Positions 38,276 through 49,864 of a DNA stretch of 64,000 bases are shown here, piece after piece. The notes beneath the pieces are model-generated. The model worked only from the letters and a program-made list of their open reading frames with translations. It did no database searches and was not told where the DNA came from. The stretch comes from Istiophorus platypterus (lineage: Eukaryota > Chordata > Actinopteri > Istiophoriformes > Istiophoridae): NCBI GenBank assembly GCA_016859345.1, contig CM029126.1, positions 12,243,027-12,307,026 of the forward strand, given 5' to 3'. How positions within the stretch are numbered: position 1 is the first letter of the stretch; each line of letters begins with the position of its first letter. A program made the translations under genes and the position numbers.

Positions 38276-40473
38276 TTAGTGTAGCATGAAGTCTAGTAAG
38301 ACGGGGATCATGGTAAAGAAGAAGGAAAAGGAAACCAGCTGTGCTCCTGAACTGCCGATACTCCTCTGGACATTTGGCTCCATCACAGCAGGATCATCTA
38401 CAGAGAGAAAAAGGAGGGCGAGTCAGTTTCAGATTTCATCATTCAAGCCTGGTAAACACGACCAGCTGAGCTCGCCTCAGTCACAGCACTGCTGTGACTA
38501 TTTTGCGTTTTTCTGGTATTTTGTATAAGAATCCTCACCTGCTGGGAGCCGGTTAGAGGGGTTGTGCACTCCTCCGGCAGTGGGAAACTTCATTTTTCCT
38601 CCATCTAAGATTTTCCCTTTCTCCTCTGTCTTGGATTTGTCTAGGTGAGTTTTTCCAGAGCCTTTATGCCCAACGACATCCACTCTCAGCCTCAGACAGT
38701 CCTGGCCATGGTGATGCATTGGTTTGGCTGGAAAAGGTCAGACAGAGTGAGGAGTTTAATACAAGACTCCTTCCAGGGATCAAAATAAGTTGATGAAATT
38801 GCCAGTGTTATAGAATTGATGATACTTACAGATATAATAATAGCTCTCTCCTTGTCTGAACTCCTTGCCCAGGGTGAAAGGTGTGAAGCGCTGGAACTTC
38901 TCGGAGAATTTCTCGGGAGCATGGGGAGCGAAGGGCCGCGAACACTCCCAACGCAGCTGGTCGAAGGAGTGAGGTTTACACACCTCGTAGTCCTCCCTCT
39001 CCACCATGTACAACACATAGCGCTCAGCTGCATGCGATGACACCTCACCATGGGTGTAGTGGGGGCAGATGATGTCCAGATAGTCATTGATGCGCACTTC
39101 CACTGTGTACTCATCCCACAGGAAGCTGCAGGGAGACAGGAAGATAGAGGAGGTTACTCACAAATGTCATCGTTCAGAATGGAAATGTTCTGATTCAACA
39201 GAACATGATTTATGGAGGCAGATATCATCTGTTTTGCAAACATGATTCAACACATGCCCTGGCTCAGATAAAATGTGTTGAGATTGGTGATGAGGACTAA
39301 TAAGGAGTAGATGCGTGCAGCAACAGAAAAACAGTCTTACGCACATAAAGAACATGTGTTCACTCACAGGTAAAGCCAGTATGGTACCGTGCGAGGATGT
39401 GTTGATCTGTGTCGATGTGCTCTTACGCAAGCCCGTGATTGTGACAAAATTAGAAAGAGCCTGATCAGGCTAGACTTGTTCACTTTGTGTTAGGATAAGA
39501 AAACACACCTAGAGTCACCGTCTTATGCACACACCTTTTTTTCTCCCTTCCCCTGCTTTGCCTTCAGGAGAGACTCACTTGCTTACAGGTAGACAGGAAT
39601 TCAAATGTCAACCCGTCTCTTCACTTTCTCTTCAAGTCCATTTTTCTATCTATCTATCCTTTTAAAACTGTTCTAGCTTTTGTGTCACTAGTTTCTTTAC
39701 GTCGGCGCTGCAGCTCCCGTCGTAGCTGCATGCCCTAATTTGCTGTCTCTATCTGTATCTCTGTCTCTAAATTTCTCTCCAATTTCATCAAAGACAGGGA
39801 CACAGTGTGTGGAGACAGCCAGACTGTCGCTCTCTTTCTCCCTTTTTATCTTTCCCCTTCATTTAGTTTTATGGCTCTTTTTAAGCCTTCCCGTCTCCTC
39901 TTTGCTCACTTCCTAACCTTGTTTCCCCCTGTCTCCAAATCAAGTATCGAGAGATGGTGAAGAAATAACTATAAATCCTGTATAGTCCCACTGCACATGT
40001 AATTGTGCTCACTGAGAATATAAAAACAGCATTCGGGGAGTGTTGTTAAATTTGCACCCTAGCAGATCTTTGACTTATTGGTAATAAATAGCCACTACTC
40101 AGTGAGGAATGAAATTTGTTGGGGCAAAGAATGAACTTTGGCCTGGTGTCTTCACTTTTAGTTTCACAATACCGGTATGGCTTTCTTTCATAGTAAACGG
40201 GATGCAGGTGAGGCCGTGCTATGCTGGTACATGTGGTGTTTGGCTGGAGGCAGGCAGTGAGATCAGCCAAAAGTCAGAAGGTGAAAACAGTCTGATATTT
40301 GCATGTAACTCTTGATTACGTTCTAGGGGGTAAAAAAACCCAATCTGCTAATTCAGTATGTGGTTGAACTGAATGACTGACTTGTGTATGCTTGTGTTAG
40401 TGTGTGAGCATGTTGTAAGTGAAAGTGACAACAAAACAGCTCCTGTGGGTCTGCCATTGATTATGTGTGCTAT

Positions 40474-40510
<37 letters not shown>

Positions 40511-41863
40511 TGTGTATGTCTGTGTGTGCCCCAGCATCAAAGCATATTGTGACTCCTGTTGTTGTGGCTCCTGTTAGGACCCCCCCCCCCAAGTCAAGTC
40601 ACAGACACACTGGCTCCAAATGTGGGCCCCTAACCCCTCCTTCCTGCCTGTGTGTGTATGTGTATATCAGTTAGCCCTAACCTACCTGTCAAAACATGCT
40701 TTGTTGGCTGAGCGCAGCTTTATACTAACAGGCTGATCACCACTCTCCACCTACAATCACTGCTCTCTCTAAGAAAAAGGGTTTTTTCTAAGTGTGTGCA
40801 CCCCTGTGTTTGTTTGGTTGTGTGTGTGCATGTATGTATGTATGTATGTTTGCCAGGGAAAGTGTTTCAGTGAAAGGAAAAAAGAAACATCTATTGAAGC
40901 CTAATTGGCCAAATAATCTCCGCTCTCATTTTGTTCCTCTCTTCTCTGTTTCCTTTGACTAAAACCAATAATAACAGAGTCGGAGAAAACAAGCTGCTTG
41001 AAGAACTGTAGTGGTTCCCTCTGAAGTAAAGAATAGTTTTAAATTGTATGGGGTACACCTTTTTTCCCACACTGTGTCCTTGTTAGTGGCCTGGCCACCC
41101 TCTGCATTAGAACACAGGCTTGTCAAAAGGCGACTAAAACAGATATATTCTGTTGCCAATTTCATTGATGCCCCATGCTTTTAAAAAACTCTCCTTTTAT
41201 CCTTCCATTCACCTCCTCATTCCTCCCTCCTCCCCTCTCCTCCATGGCTCCGGCTAATTAAAAGCTGTTGGGGGTCTAAGGCCAATGTGTTCTCTTGGAG
41301 AAGAGGGGAGGAGAAATGAATTGCGTGTAATCATACCCTTTCCCTCCCCAAAGACGGAATGCCCAAAGGCTGCAGGGCCTCTTTCAATCCCTGTACGTTA
41401 CCCCCTGCGGAGCTTGCACTGCCCTGACTGCTTTTGGATGTGTGTAATATGTTTGCTCATATGACTGTCCAGATTTGTTTATGCTTAAATGGGTCTTTTT
41501 TGTTTTACTGTTAATTATGTTGTCTTCCTGCAACTGCAAGTCAGGAAACTGGGAAAAATCTAGCCCCTGCTGAACTAGGCCAGAGTTTCACGGCACAAAC
41601 CCGTGTCTTTCACTAGTCCTCTCTCTCCGTACTCCTGGCACTCTCTACCTTTACATCCTCACTCATCAGAGCTCTAAAATGCTGGAGACTTGCCTGTGTC
41701 TTCCCTCTCCTCCGACTGGCAGTTCTAGGAGGGTTAGAATTGCATTAATATGATAGTTGTGTTGTATGTGAGACTGAGAGCCAGGTGTGTGAGTTGTTAC
41801 AAAACTACTTTACACACAGCTTCTTCGTCTTCCCGTGTGGGGGTTTGACTGAGTGTTTGTGTT

Positions 41864-41946
<83 letters not shown>

Positions 41947-42109
41947 GTTTTCAGGGGAGAGGGATTCTCTGAAGACCCTTATTCAGGGCGTCTCTTGCCC
42001 CAGGCTGATGAGCACATCTGTTTATCAAGGCCTCCTGGAGCCTCTTGTGTATTTCAGTATGTGCGTGTGTGCGTGTGTGTGTGTGTATGTGTGTGTGTGT
42101 GTGTGTGTA

Positions 42110-42140
<31 letters not shown>

Positions 42141-42254
42141 AGTTTCTTGCATGTGACTGAGGTGTGGGTAAACAGCAAAGGTTGAAGGTGGTTGTTTCAC
42201 ACTGTGGGGCTACTCTAGCTTTTGCGTCAGTGGGCAAGGTCTGTGCAGTTGTGA

Positions 42255-42297
<43 letters not shown>

Positions 42298-43959
42298 TGT
42301 GTGCGTGCGCGCACGTATGTGTGCATACATGTGTGCGCGTGTGTGTGGTTAGGGCATAGAAATGTATAATAGTTGTGGTGCCCGTGGTTATGACAGTAGG
42401 TGACTTGTTCAACACTTGGCTCTCCTCACTAGAGCTTTGAAGTCTTGCCATTGTCATTGTACTGCTCTTCTTCTTTTCTTCTTTTCCTGTCACCCCTCCT
42501 TCCGTTCCCCTTTCTCTCTGACAACCCCTGCCATTCCTTTACTTGTCCCCTGAGCTCACACTACGTTTGGGTCAAACAACTGACACAGGAACTCTGTCCT
42601 TCACCGTCTCTCTGGGGAGATTTTCAAACTGGCAGCCGGGTCAAGGGGTTAGAGTTCAGAGTTGCAACTTCTCACACACACTACCATCTGAGTCAGCACA
42701 GAAGATGTGTGGTTCACACACACATACAACACACTCACAGAGCGAGTCAGCACCACTGAAACACTAAACAGATGCATCCCCCCACCATTTGCTCTGCAGG
42801 TAATCAGTAGTAAGTGTGCACACACAGGAATGTCACAGCGGGGGCCTGTGGTTTGGACGGTTTACTGTGTTCTCACAAGGCACACTCATCAAATTTCCAG
42901 TTGCACTCTCATACACTTTTACTTTGACATGTACACTTAATACCCTATTAATTTAATGTGGTATGGCAGATGCCCAGCTCCTCTCACACAGGCTGAGGAG
43001 CTGTCTGTGGTTTTAATGGATTTAGCTGCTCACTGGTGGGATACTCTATAAAAGCAAATGTAATATACACTGAAAAGCCTCTAAATTAGCTTCCGATGTA
43101 ATCTACCGTCATTCCTCCTCTATCTTGTTGTCTTGCAATAAGAAGCTCAGTAGAAACTTATCCTTCTCTAGGCTACAATATACGTGTCTGCTCCTTAGGT
43201 TTATGAATTTAGCATACAGGTCTGCAGTTGTAGGTTTAATACTGTGTGTGTATATCTGTTAGTGGATGCCCCAGTGTGAGTTAAGGCACTGAGAATCCCT
43301 TTGGCTCTAGCAGGATGAGAGCTTTTACTGCCCTCTCTCACTTATTCAATTTTAAACTTCTCCCCTCCCATCATCCATCACTGTCCAATGTCTCCTCCCT
43401 CCGTCTGCCTCTCCTTTATTCTTCCAAAATTAACCCCCCAGTCCTCTATTTTGTCCCATCGCTTAACGCTGACATAATATACCAGAGCTCATCATCCGGG
43501 CTAATTTCTCAACACAAATCCCTTTCTCTTGTTCACCCCTCTCTCACCCTGCACCCAGGCCCCTCCTCCCCTCTGCCCCCAAAATCTTTTCACCTCATCC
43601 TCCATTTTATAGTCTCCCATTCTGTCTGCGATGAATAGAAGAAGGCCGAATGGTATCATGCTTGGTTTAATATGTTGGGGGGGGTCATGGTGAATTAATC
43701 TGTGTGCCTCTGTCTGTCTAGCTGAGAGAGAGGGAAAAAGTTTTGTGACTTCTACGGATTTACATAAAATGTTCAACTTTTTTTATTTAGAAATAAAACC
43801 TGGATTAACTGATGTAAAAAAACATTCTCAAATACTTGATCCAAAGTCCATCAGTTATTAGTTCCGCCTTTTGCCCTTTAGGGGGCGACGGTGGGCTATG
43901 AGTGGACAGCAATGCCCAAGGTATGGCTGAAATGCTATGAATGAGCAGTGGACGCATGG

Positions 43960-44006
<47 letters not shown>

Positions 44007-47000
44007 CACACGCACACACACACATGCTTGCCCACACTACGATAACATGGGCCTCTCTAGTTTTTGCAGGGCCAAGGCTGAGAGGTGCACTCTCCTCCTC
44101 CGGTGGAAAACTACTGGGCCAAAAAACAGAGGAAGGTCTGTGAGAAAGAAGGGGACTGATGGAGAAAGGGAGGGGGGAGGGAGGAAGTCTGGACCAGAGA
44201 TAAGGAAGCCAGAGGAAGAGCAGAGAAAAAACAGACACATGGATGGTGTGCTGGTCAGGAGGATGTCTAGGGACCTGAGACACAGATATAAAGTGTAAAG
44301 TTTAGTTTATAAACTGCAATTAGTCACTAAAACTCCCAGGTGCTGCTACGTGCTATGATGCATGAAGATATGTGCATGCACTTATGAGTGTATCGGGTAA
44401 GAGGACAGTTATATCAGCAGGGAATAAAAACAAAGCCATCTGATACTGAATGGGGAGCGTTCATAGCAATCTAAAGGGAGATGTCCCGCAGTGCTTGTAA
44501 TTGATTGTTCTAATGCAGGATGGATCCCATCTGGGAGTTTACAAGTACAAGTATATATATATACATACTGTAACAATTACACAATAACCCATATAGAGGA
44601 CATAACACAATGAAACAGAACAGAAGTTACATCACAGGATCATAGAAACAGAAATATATACAGAATGAAGCCAGCAGGATAATGGTTTTGTGTCTATGGG
44701 TCAGATTACAAGTCATCAGTAATCTATGTTAGTGTGCATGTGTGTGTGTGTGTGTGTGTGTGTTTTCTCATTCTGTTGAGATTAGAGGACAACAACCAGA
44801 CGGGACATGGGCTGGGGAGGGGTAAATAATGAGCGGAAAAAGAGAGGGGAGGGGGGGGATAACATGAATAAAAGGTGTGAGTTAAGAGATTGGGGGGGGT
44901 GGAATCAACGATCATCACCCCAAACTCATCCTTTAGGCCACATGTACAGTACATGTCAAGGCAGGCCTGGTGCCTCAATAACAAATAGCAAAAGACAGAC
45001 AGAGTCAGACATAAACGGAGATCAACAGAATATTATATTACACCAAAGTAACCACAGATACATGGGAGCATGAGAAATAAACACAGTCTACTAGAGATGG
45101 ATGAAAGCAGATAAATAACAGAGAGATAACAGACAAAAAGGAGGCAGTGGAGTAGAGGAGTGTTAATAGCATCCATATCTGGGCTGAAAATAAGATTGCG
45201 AATATACTCAAATCAGTTAGTATAGAGATGCTGGGCTCGGGGGTCAGCAGCCGTTCTGGGAGGAGACCCAGCTGTTATAGAGAGGGGAAAGGAGTGAAGA
45301 TGGAGAGAGTAACAGACAGGTTCAGAGAGAGATACACAAACACACAAACACACACATGAACATGCACACACACGCACGTTCAGGCACACACACACACACA
45401 CAGCTGACAGTTGAGTATAGTAACAGCAGGGTGGAATGCTGGCTGTAACTAATATTAACACCCAAGTCCTACCCTCTTGCCCCCCAGTGTGTGTAAGTGT
45501 GAGTCACACATTTATCATGTCTCGGTAAGACTGCCTACGGTAACGGCCACTCCCTATTTGACTCTGACGATTTGAGCGTTCGTACGCACGCACACACACA
45601 CACACCCACAATCACGTACTCTCAGTCAACAACAAAAATAAAATCACTTCCTGTTAAAAGCTAATAGAGGGCAAACGTAGGTTCAAACTCTCTTATGCAC
45701 AGAGACAGACTCATAAAGTCGAAACAGGCAGAGGCAAGTAGTTAAAGACAAGACTGGACCAGACTGCAAAAAACACGTCTCTCCACCTGTCATGTAGGAA
45801 AACTTACAAAAACACATACATTAACACACCCAGAGTATCGAATCCCTACTGTGATTCGAAGCACAGGCTTGATTCATAATCATTAACTGTCAAGTTAGTG
45901 AACACACAGTTACATACTATATATTTTGTACAGAGAGAAACGCACATCTAAAGTCATGCCAGTGCCTCACACCTCTATACTCCCCAGATTTAATGGGAAG
46001 ACTGTTGCCATCTGGTCACTGTCCTCCACCCTAAGACAAATCCCCGCTACTTACAACCATACCAAGAATCAATTAGCATCAATTATCCACGGCCTGCTGC
46101 TAACAGAGGCCACTGATGGATCAACCTCCGCACAAGATGACTGATCGATCACTGGGGATGGTTTGGGGCAGGTGGGCTTTTAAGTCAAGCTGGAGGAAAT
46201 CCCAAAGACAAGAGAGATGTCGGAGAAAGAGAGGACAAGAGAAAGAAATGAGTGTGAGAAAAGGCGAGGGGGTTTGGGGGGGGGGTCTGGGAGTGAAGGA
46301 TTATAGAGGAGTAACAGCGATTAGGCTGTAAAATATGCCAAAACGTTCCGTGTGATGCAAGTGGCATGTGGGGGTCAGCTGAATATGGTCTCACTTTTGG
46401 CTTTTAGCTGCCTTGTTCCCCCTGATACAAATTTTGGCAGTAACTTTCTGAGAAGCTCTATTTTCCTGTACCCCTTCGCAGTTTGTATGAGGGTATTTAA
46501 AAGACAGAGAATGAGAGTTCGTAAGGTCCTGGTTCAATGGAAGATATATGGCAGATATCATAGAATTAGAGGCATAATAGCAGCCGCTGAATGCATTCAC
46601 TCAAATGTTTGTGTTGTGTAAATTGTTAATGATGCGTGTGTTGTATGCCCGTCTCTGTCGGGGCCTATGTTTAGCCATCTAGGAAAGGGGATTAGCGTTA
46701 TATCATATTGTTATATTACGCTTTTTCTTCTGGCTTATGCAACTCCCAGTTGACAGCAGAAATGACCCAGGGTCAAATTAGAGACAGCACACATAAAATC
46801 TGACTTATTGCATTAAACCAACCCTTTCTCTCTCCATCTCTCTCTCTCTTTGCCCTCTTTTTGTGTTCATCAGCACCTGTTTCCTCTTTTATCCAGTGCT
46901 AACCAGAAAGACCCTGCCCTCTCGTTTCCTTCTGCGATCTTACCTGTCCCTTCTATCTCACCTGGACTGGGGCGCCTCCTTTCTGTATGTAGTAAGTCAC

Positions 47001-48256
47001 GTGTGGAAAAAAGTCGGGTTAATCACCCTCGGGTCGGTGAATCATACATTGGACTAACCCATGACACAAGCACCGCTTACGAAGAGAGGACTTTCCATTA
47101 GACCCTCTCATCCAATCATAAGGGTAATTGTTTCCTCGTTGCAGGGCTCTATTTTAGCCCTGCGTCTATTGTCATTGTTAAAGGGCAATTAGAGCGCCGG
47201 TAATGTAATCAAGACAAGGCTAAAAGGCTATATTGGCTTTTGCCCTTGTTTCGACTCGGTGGCGGATTTTTAATCGACCCATCTCGGCAGCAGAGAGGCG
47301 GTTTCGGCCTCCGTTATAAAATAACACCGACTTTTCCCAGCGTCGGGATCACTCGCTCCACTCCGAAAGCTCAATAACTCGCGCTTCGATATCGCGCGTC
47401 TGTCAAAGCCCGCATCGATCCCGCTGAGCGGTCGGATTGCGTTACGTTACTGACCTCGGAGCGAAATAAACAGCGGTACGTGCCTCTTGGAAAACAACAA
47501 AGCCTTGAACACACTGTATCAGACTGATAATGAAAAGAAGCCTCTGCGATTGATTTTCATTAATAGACTTTCCGTGGCACGCGCGCAGCGCGCGCACACA
47601 CACGCACACACACGCACGCAGGTGCAGACCCACAGACAGCCTCGGTGGTCAAGTTCAAACCCGTCGTTCTATTTTCTACTATTAGAGTATGTCTGTGTCT
47701 ATGCGTTGCGGTTAAATATAGTGGTGAATCTGTCCATCTGTCTGGGCATCCGCTCCCAGTCTTCTGCTTTTACCCCCCACCGGCTGCTTCTGTATGGTCT
47801 AATGCTCTAACCACAATCCTGTTAGGCAAGTTTATAGGTAGGAGCCTGGCTTTTATCGTCATATGAATGAAAACAACAAGCTCAGTTGTAGCTGTTTAAG
47901 AGCGCGGGCTGCCTCGGTGAAACATGGACAATAAGGATCACAGGATGGGACTTTACATGTGCGGAACCGTAAGAAAGTACCAAGTTATATACAGTCGCCC
48001 CAGGACGCATCAGGGAAAACACACAGACACACACACACACAGAGAACAGTGTTTGCTCGTCCATCTCAGCCTCTCACACGTTGGACAACTGTCCTGCTCC
48101 AGGCGCAACAACAGGCAGGATACATACACACGCGCAAAAAGCACGGATCAGCACTTACTTTGGATTCGAGCTGTTCCAATAGACGCTGTGTCTCTCCGCA
48201 GAGGTGAACCAGGCACCGATGCTCAGCGCCAAACACACTAGACACATCAAATCCAT
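38276..48256 (-). CDS. efna1: Ephrin-A1, GPI-anchored Eph receptor ligand
   Basis: Four coding exons: 48159-48256, 38830-39125, 38539-38727 and 38276-38397, in frame, give 234 aa. Residues 1-20 are a signal peptide. The ephrin receptor-binding domain follows (about 21-150), with the conserved cysteines C53, C82, C94 and C142, the DIICPHY motif, and the Eph-binding stretch ending EKFQRFTPFTLGKEF. NSS at 28-30 is a possible N-glycosylation site. A hydrophobic C-terminus after SIGSSGAQL fits GPI anchoring. Ephrin-A ligands bind EphA receptors on neighbouring cells and guide cell repulsion, angiogenesis and axon targeting. The EKFQRFTPFTLGKEF motif and position beside slc50a1 favour EFNA1 over EFNA3/4. 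The basic linker (about 150-205) is longer than I recall in human (205 aa total). Intron 1 is 9 kb; whether this is the a or b fish duplicate is unknown. Confidence 0.94.
40476..40509 (+). repeat. (TG)n microsatellite in efna1 intron 1
   Basis: About 17 TG units. Confidence 0.9.
41850..41944 (+). repeat. (TG)n microsatellite in efna1 intron 1
   Basis: Long TG tract with scattered TTTG interruptions, the first of three tracts within 490 bases. Confidence 0.9.
42058..42140 (+). repeat. (TG)n microsatellite with TATG interruptions
   Basis: About 80 bases of TG repeats broken by GCGTG and TATG units. Confidence 0.9.
42256..42347 (+). repeat. (TG)n tract followed by a CG-containing alternating purine-pyrimidine block
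   Basis: TG repeats run into GCGTGCGCGCACGTATGTG, so alternating purine-pyrimidine sequence continues for about 90 bases. Confidence 0.9.
43964..44023 (+). repeat. (CA)n microsatellite in efna1 intron 1
   Basis: About 30 CA units with CGCA interruptions. Confidence 0.9.
44738..44762 (+). repeat. (TG)n microsatellite
   Basis: About 12 TG units. Confidence 0.85.
45336..45402 (+). repeat. Interrupted (CA)n repeat
   Basis: CA-rich tract with several interruptions. Confidence 0.75.
47100..47440. promoter_or_regulatory. efna1: Candidate regulatory block in efna1 intron 1
   Basis: About 0.8-1.2 kb inside the transcription unit. It is non-repetitive and dense in homeodomain-type cores (GTAATTG, CAATTAG, TGTAATC, TTTAATC) and Sox-like CATTGTT, with CpG retained at its inner end. 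Regulatory function is a guess from motif density and position. Confidence 0.3.
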
Positions 48257-48540
48257 AGCTCCTCTTCTCAGCGGAAACCTTAACAAGTTCAGCTGATTAA
48301 CGAATTTTAAATAAGCTCCTTTTTTTCTGAAGGTCTGAATGCGTAAATACGCGCAAGGTAACCAAGCGTGGGTTTTACGCTCCTCCTATGGCAGTGAATG
48401 CAATTCGAACTGACGGATTTCGCCAAACGCTATTCTACTCTTGACTGGTTTACTGAAGCCAAAGTCGTTTTATTTGTTTAGCGACGGCTCCGCCTCTCGA
48501 GATGCCGGCAACCAATGCCCGCCTGCCGCAACCACTGGGG
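48257..48540 (-). promoter_or_regulatory. efna1: efna1 upstream region
   Basis: Directly upstream of the efna1 start codon and CpG-richer than its surroundings, so it likely holds the 5' UTR and promoter. An inverted CCAAT-type sequence occurs near 48510. No TATA box recognised. Confidence 0.45.
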
Positions 48541-49777
48541 GCCCCTCCTCCAGCTGCTACAGGCCAAGAAACGTAAAAACATAAAAACAAGCTTACTACT
48601 AGACTTATAAAACAATGCATGGGCGTAATAAAGTATGTCAGGGCGCGAGTTTATTAGGGTGGTGCGATAAGAAAGCTATGAGCAATAAAAAGTGAAAAGG
48701 TGAGAAGAAGACAGACCAATGATCACAAAATGCAGTTGGTTGACGTTTAATAATGGCTTAGATAAAAAGCCAAGTCAACGGTCTGCAGTTTTTAATAATA
48801 TGTACAATCAGTTATTATCAGATGGGGGGGGGGGGGGTTACATACAAGAGAGACATCCAAAAAAAAAACCCAACAAATATTAAAAATGGCAAAGGTGGAA
48901 GAAGAATTCAGATGATTTACTTAACAAATACTAGTAGAAAGTAAAATATTTCCCTATGAAATATACTGGAGTATCAGTATAAAGTAGCATTAAATGCAAA
49001 TATCCCAGTCAAAATACCTCATGATTGTACTTAAGTACAGTATTTGACTAAATGTATTCAGTTGCCATCCAGCACAAAAAACTGAGCAAATAATTGGATT
49101 AAATTTCTACTGCTGTTGTCCTTGGTTTGTTTCTGTTGTTCCTTGTTTTGTGTTTTATGTTGTTGTGCTGTAGCACCATACTGTGTTGCTGTTGAGCTGT
49201 GTTGCATTGTTTTGCCACGTGCCGTGTGTTCCAATTCATTGTCTTGTGCTGAGTGCATATACATCGTAATGCAGTTCTTCAAGTTTTTTGTCATGTGTTC
49301 AAATGCACTGTGTTTTTGTGCTCTGTGAAACTGGGCTGTAACTATTTTGCAATCATTTGAGAACCCTCTGCAGAGAAGTGTGTGTTCTTACAGGTTATTG
49401 TTCTCCAGGCACATCAGTACACTGATTTTGTTTTGTCAGATAATGAAGAATTATAGCCAGGTTATCTAATCTTGTGGTCCCTGCTTAGTCACGTCTCCAG
49501 ACAGGTAACATTTGAAAAAAGCCCCACAGATGGGCTGGATAAAGTCCAGACCATCGGGTGTCAGCGGGACTGTGGCACCAGTCAGAGAGGGTTTCCCTCA
49601 GGCAGGATTGGAGCACAGGCTGGGTTAGTTGGTTCAGAGCTCCAGAGCTGCAGGGAGGTAAGAGGGGGCATTGTGTGTGTACGTGTGTCTGTATTTTATG
49701 TGCAGACAAATGGAGAGTCTGACTGTCCCTAGGCTTGGCTGAACGAGCACACACACGTTCTGGCATTCTGAGAGGAT

Positions 49778-49779
<2 letters not shown>

Positions 49780-49859
<80 letters not shown>
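49780..49859 (+). repeat. (CA)n microsatellite, about 40 units
   Basis: Nearly perfect 79-base CA repeat, the longest pure dinucleotide tract in the window. Confidence 0.95.

Positions 49860-49864
<5 letters not shown>

Larger units (their letters stand above)
39126..48158 (-). other. efna1: efna1 intron 1, repeat-rich, no exon seen
   Basis: 9.0 kb intron without recognisable coding sequence. It contains many TG/CA microsatellites (listed separately), CT-rich stretches, and non-repetitive GC-balanced blocks near the 5' end (about 46640-47440) that could be regulatory. Confidence 0.6.

Noticed and set aside
41873..42142. Open frames of Cys-Val and His-Thr repeats
   Set aside because: Translations of TG/CA microsatellites; the same applies near 43.9-44.0, 49.6-49.9 and 52.5-52.9 kb.
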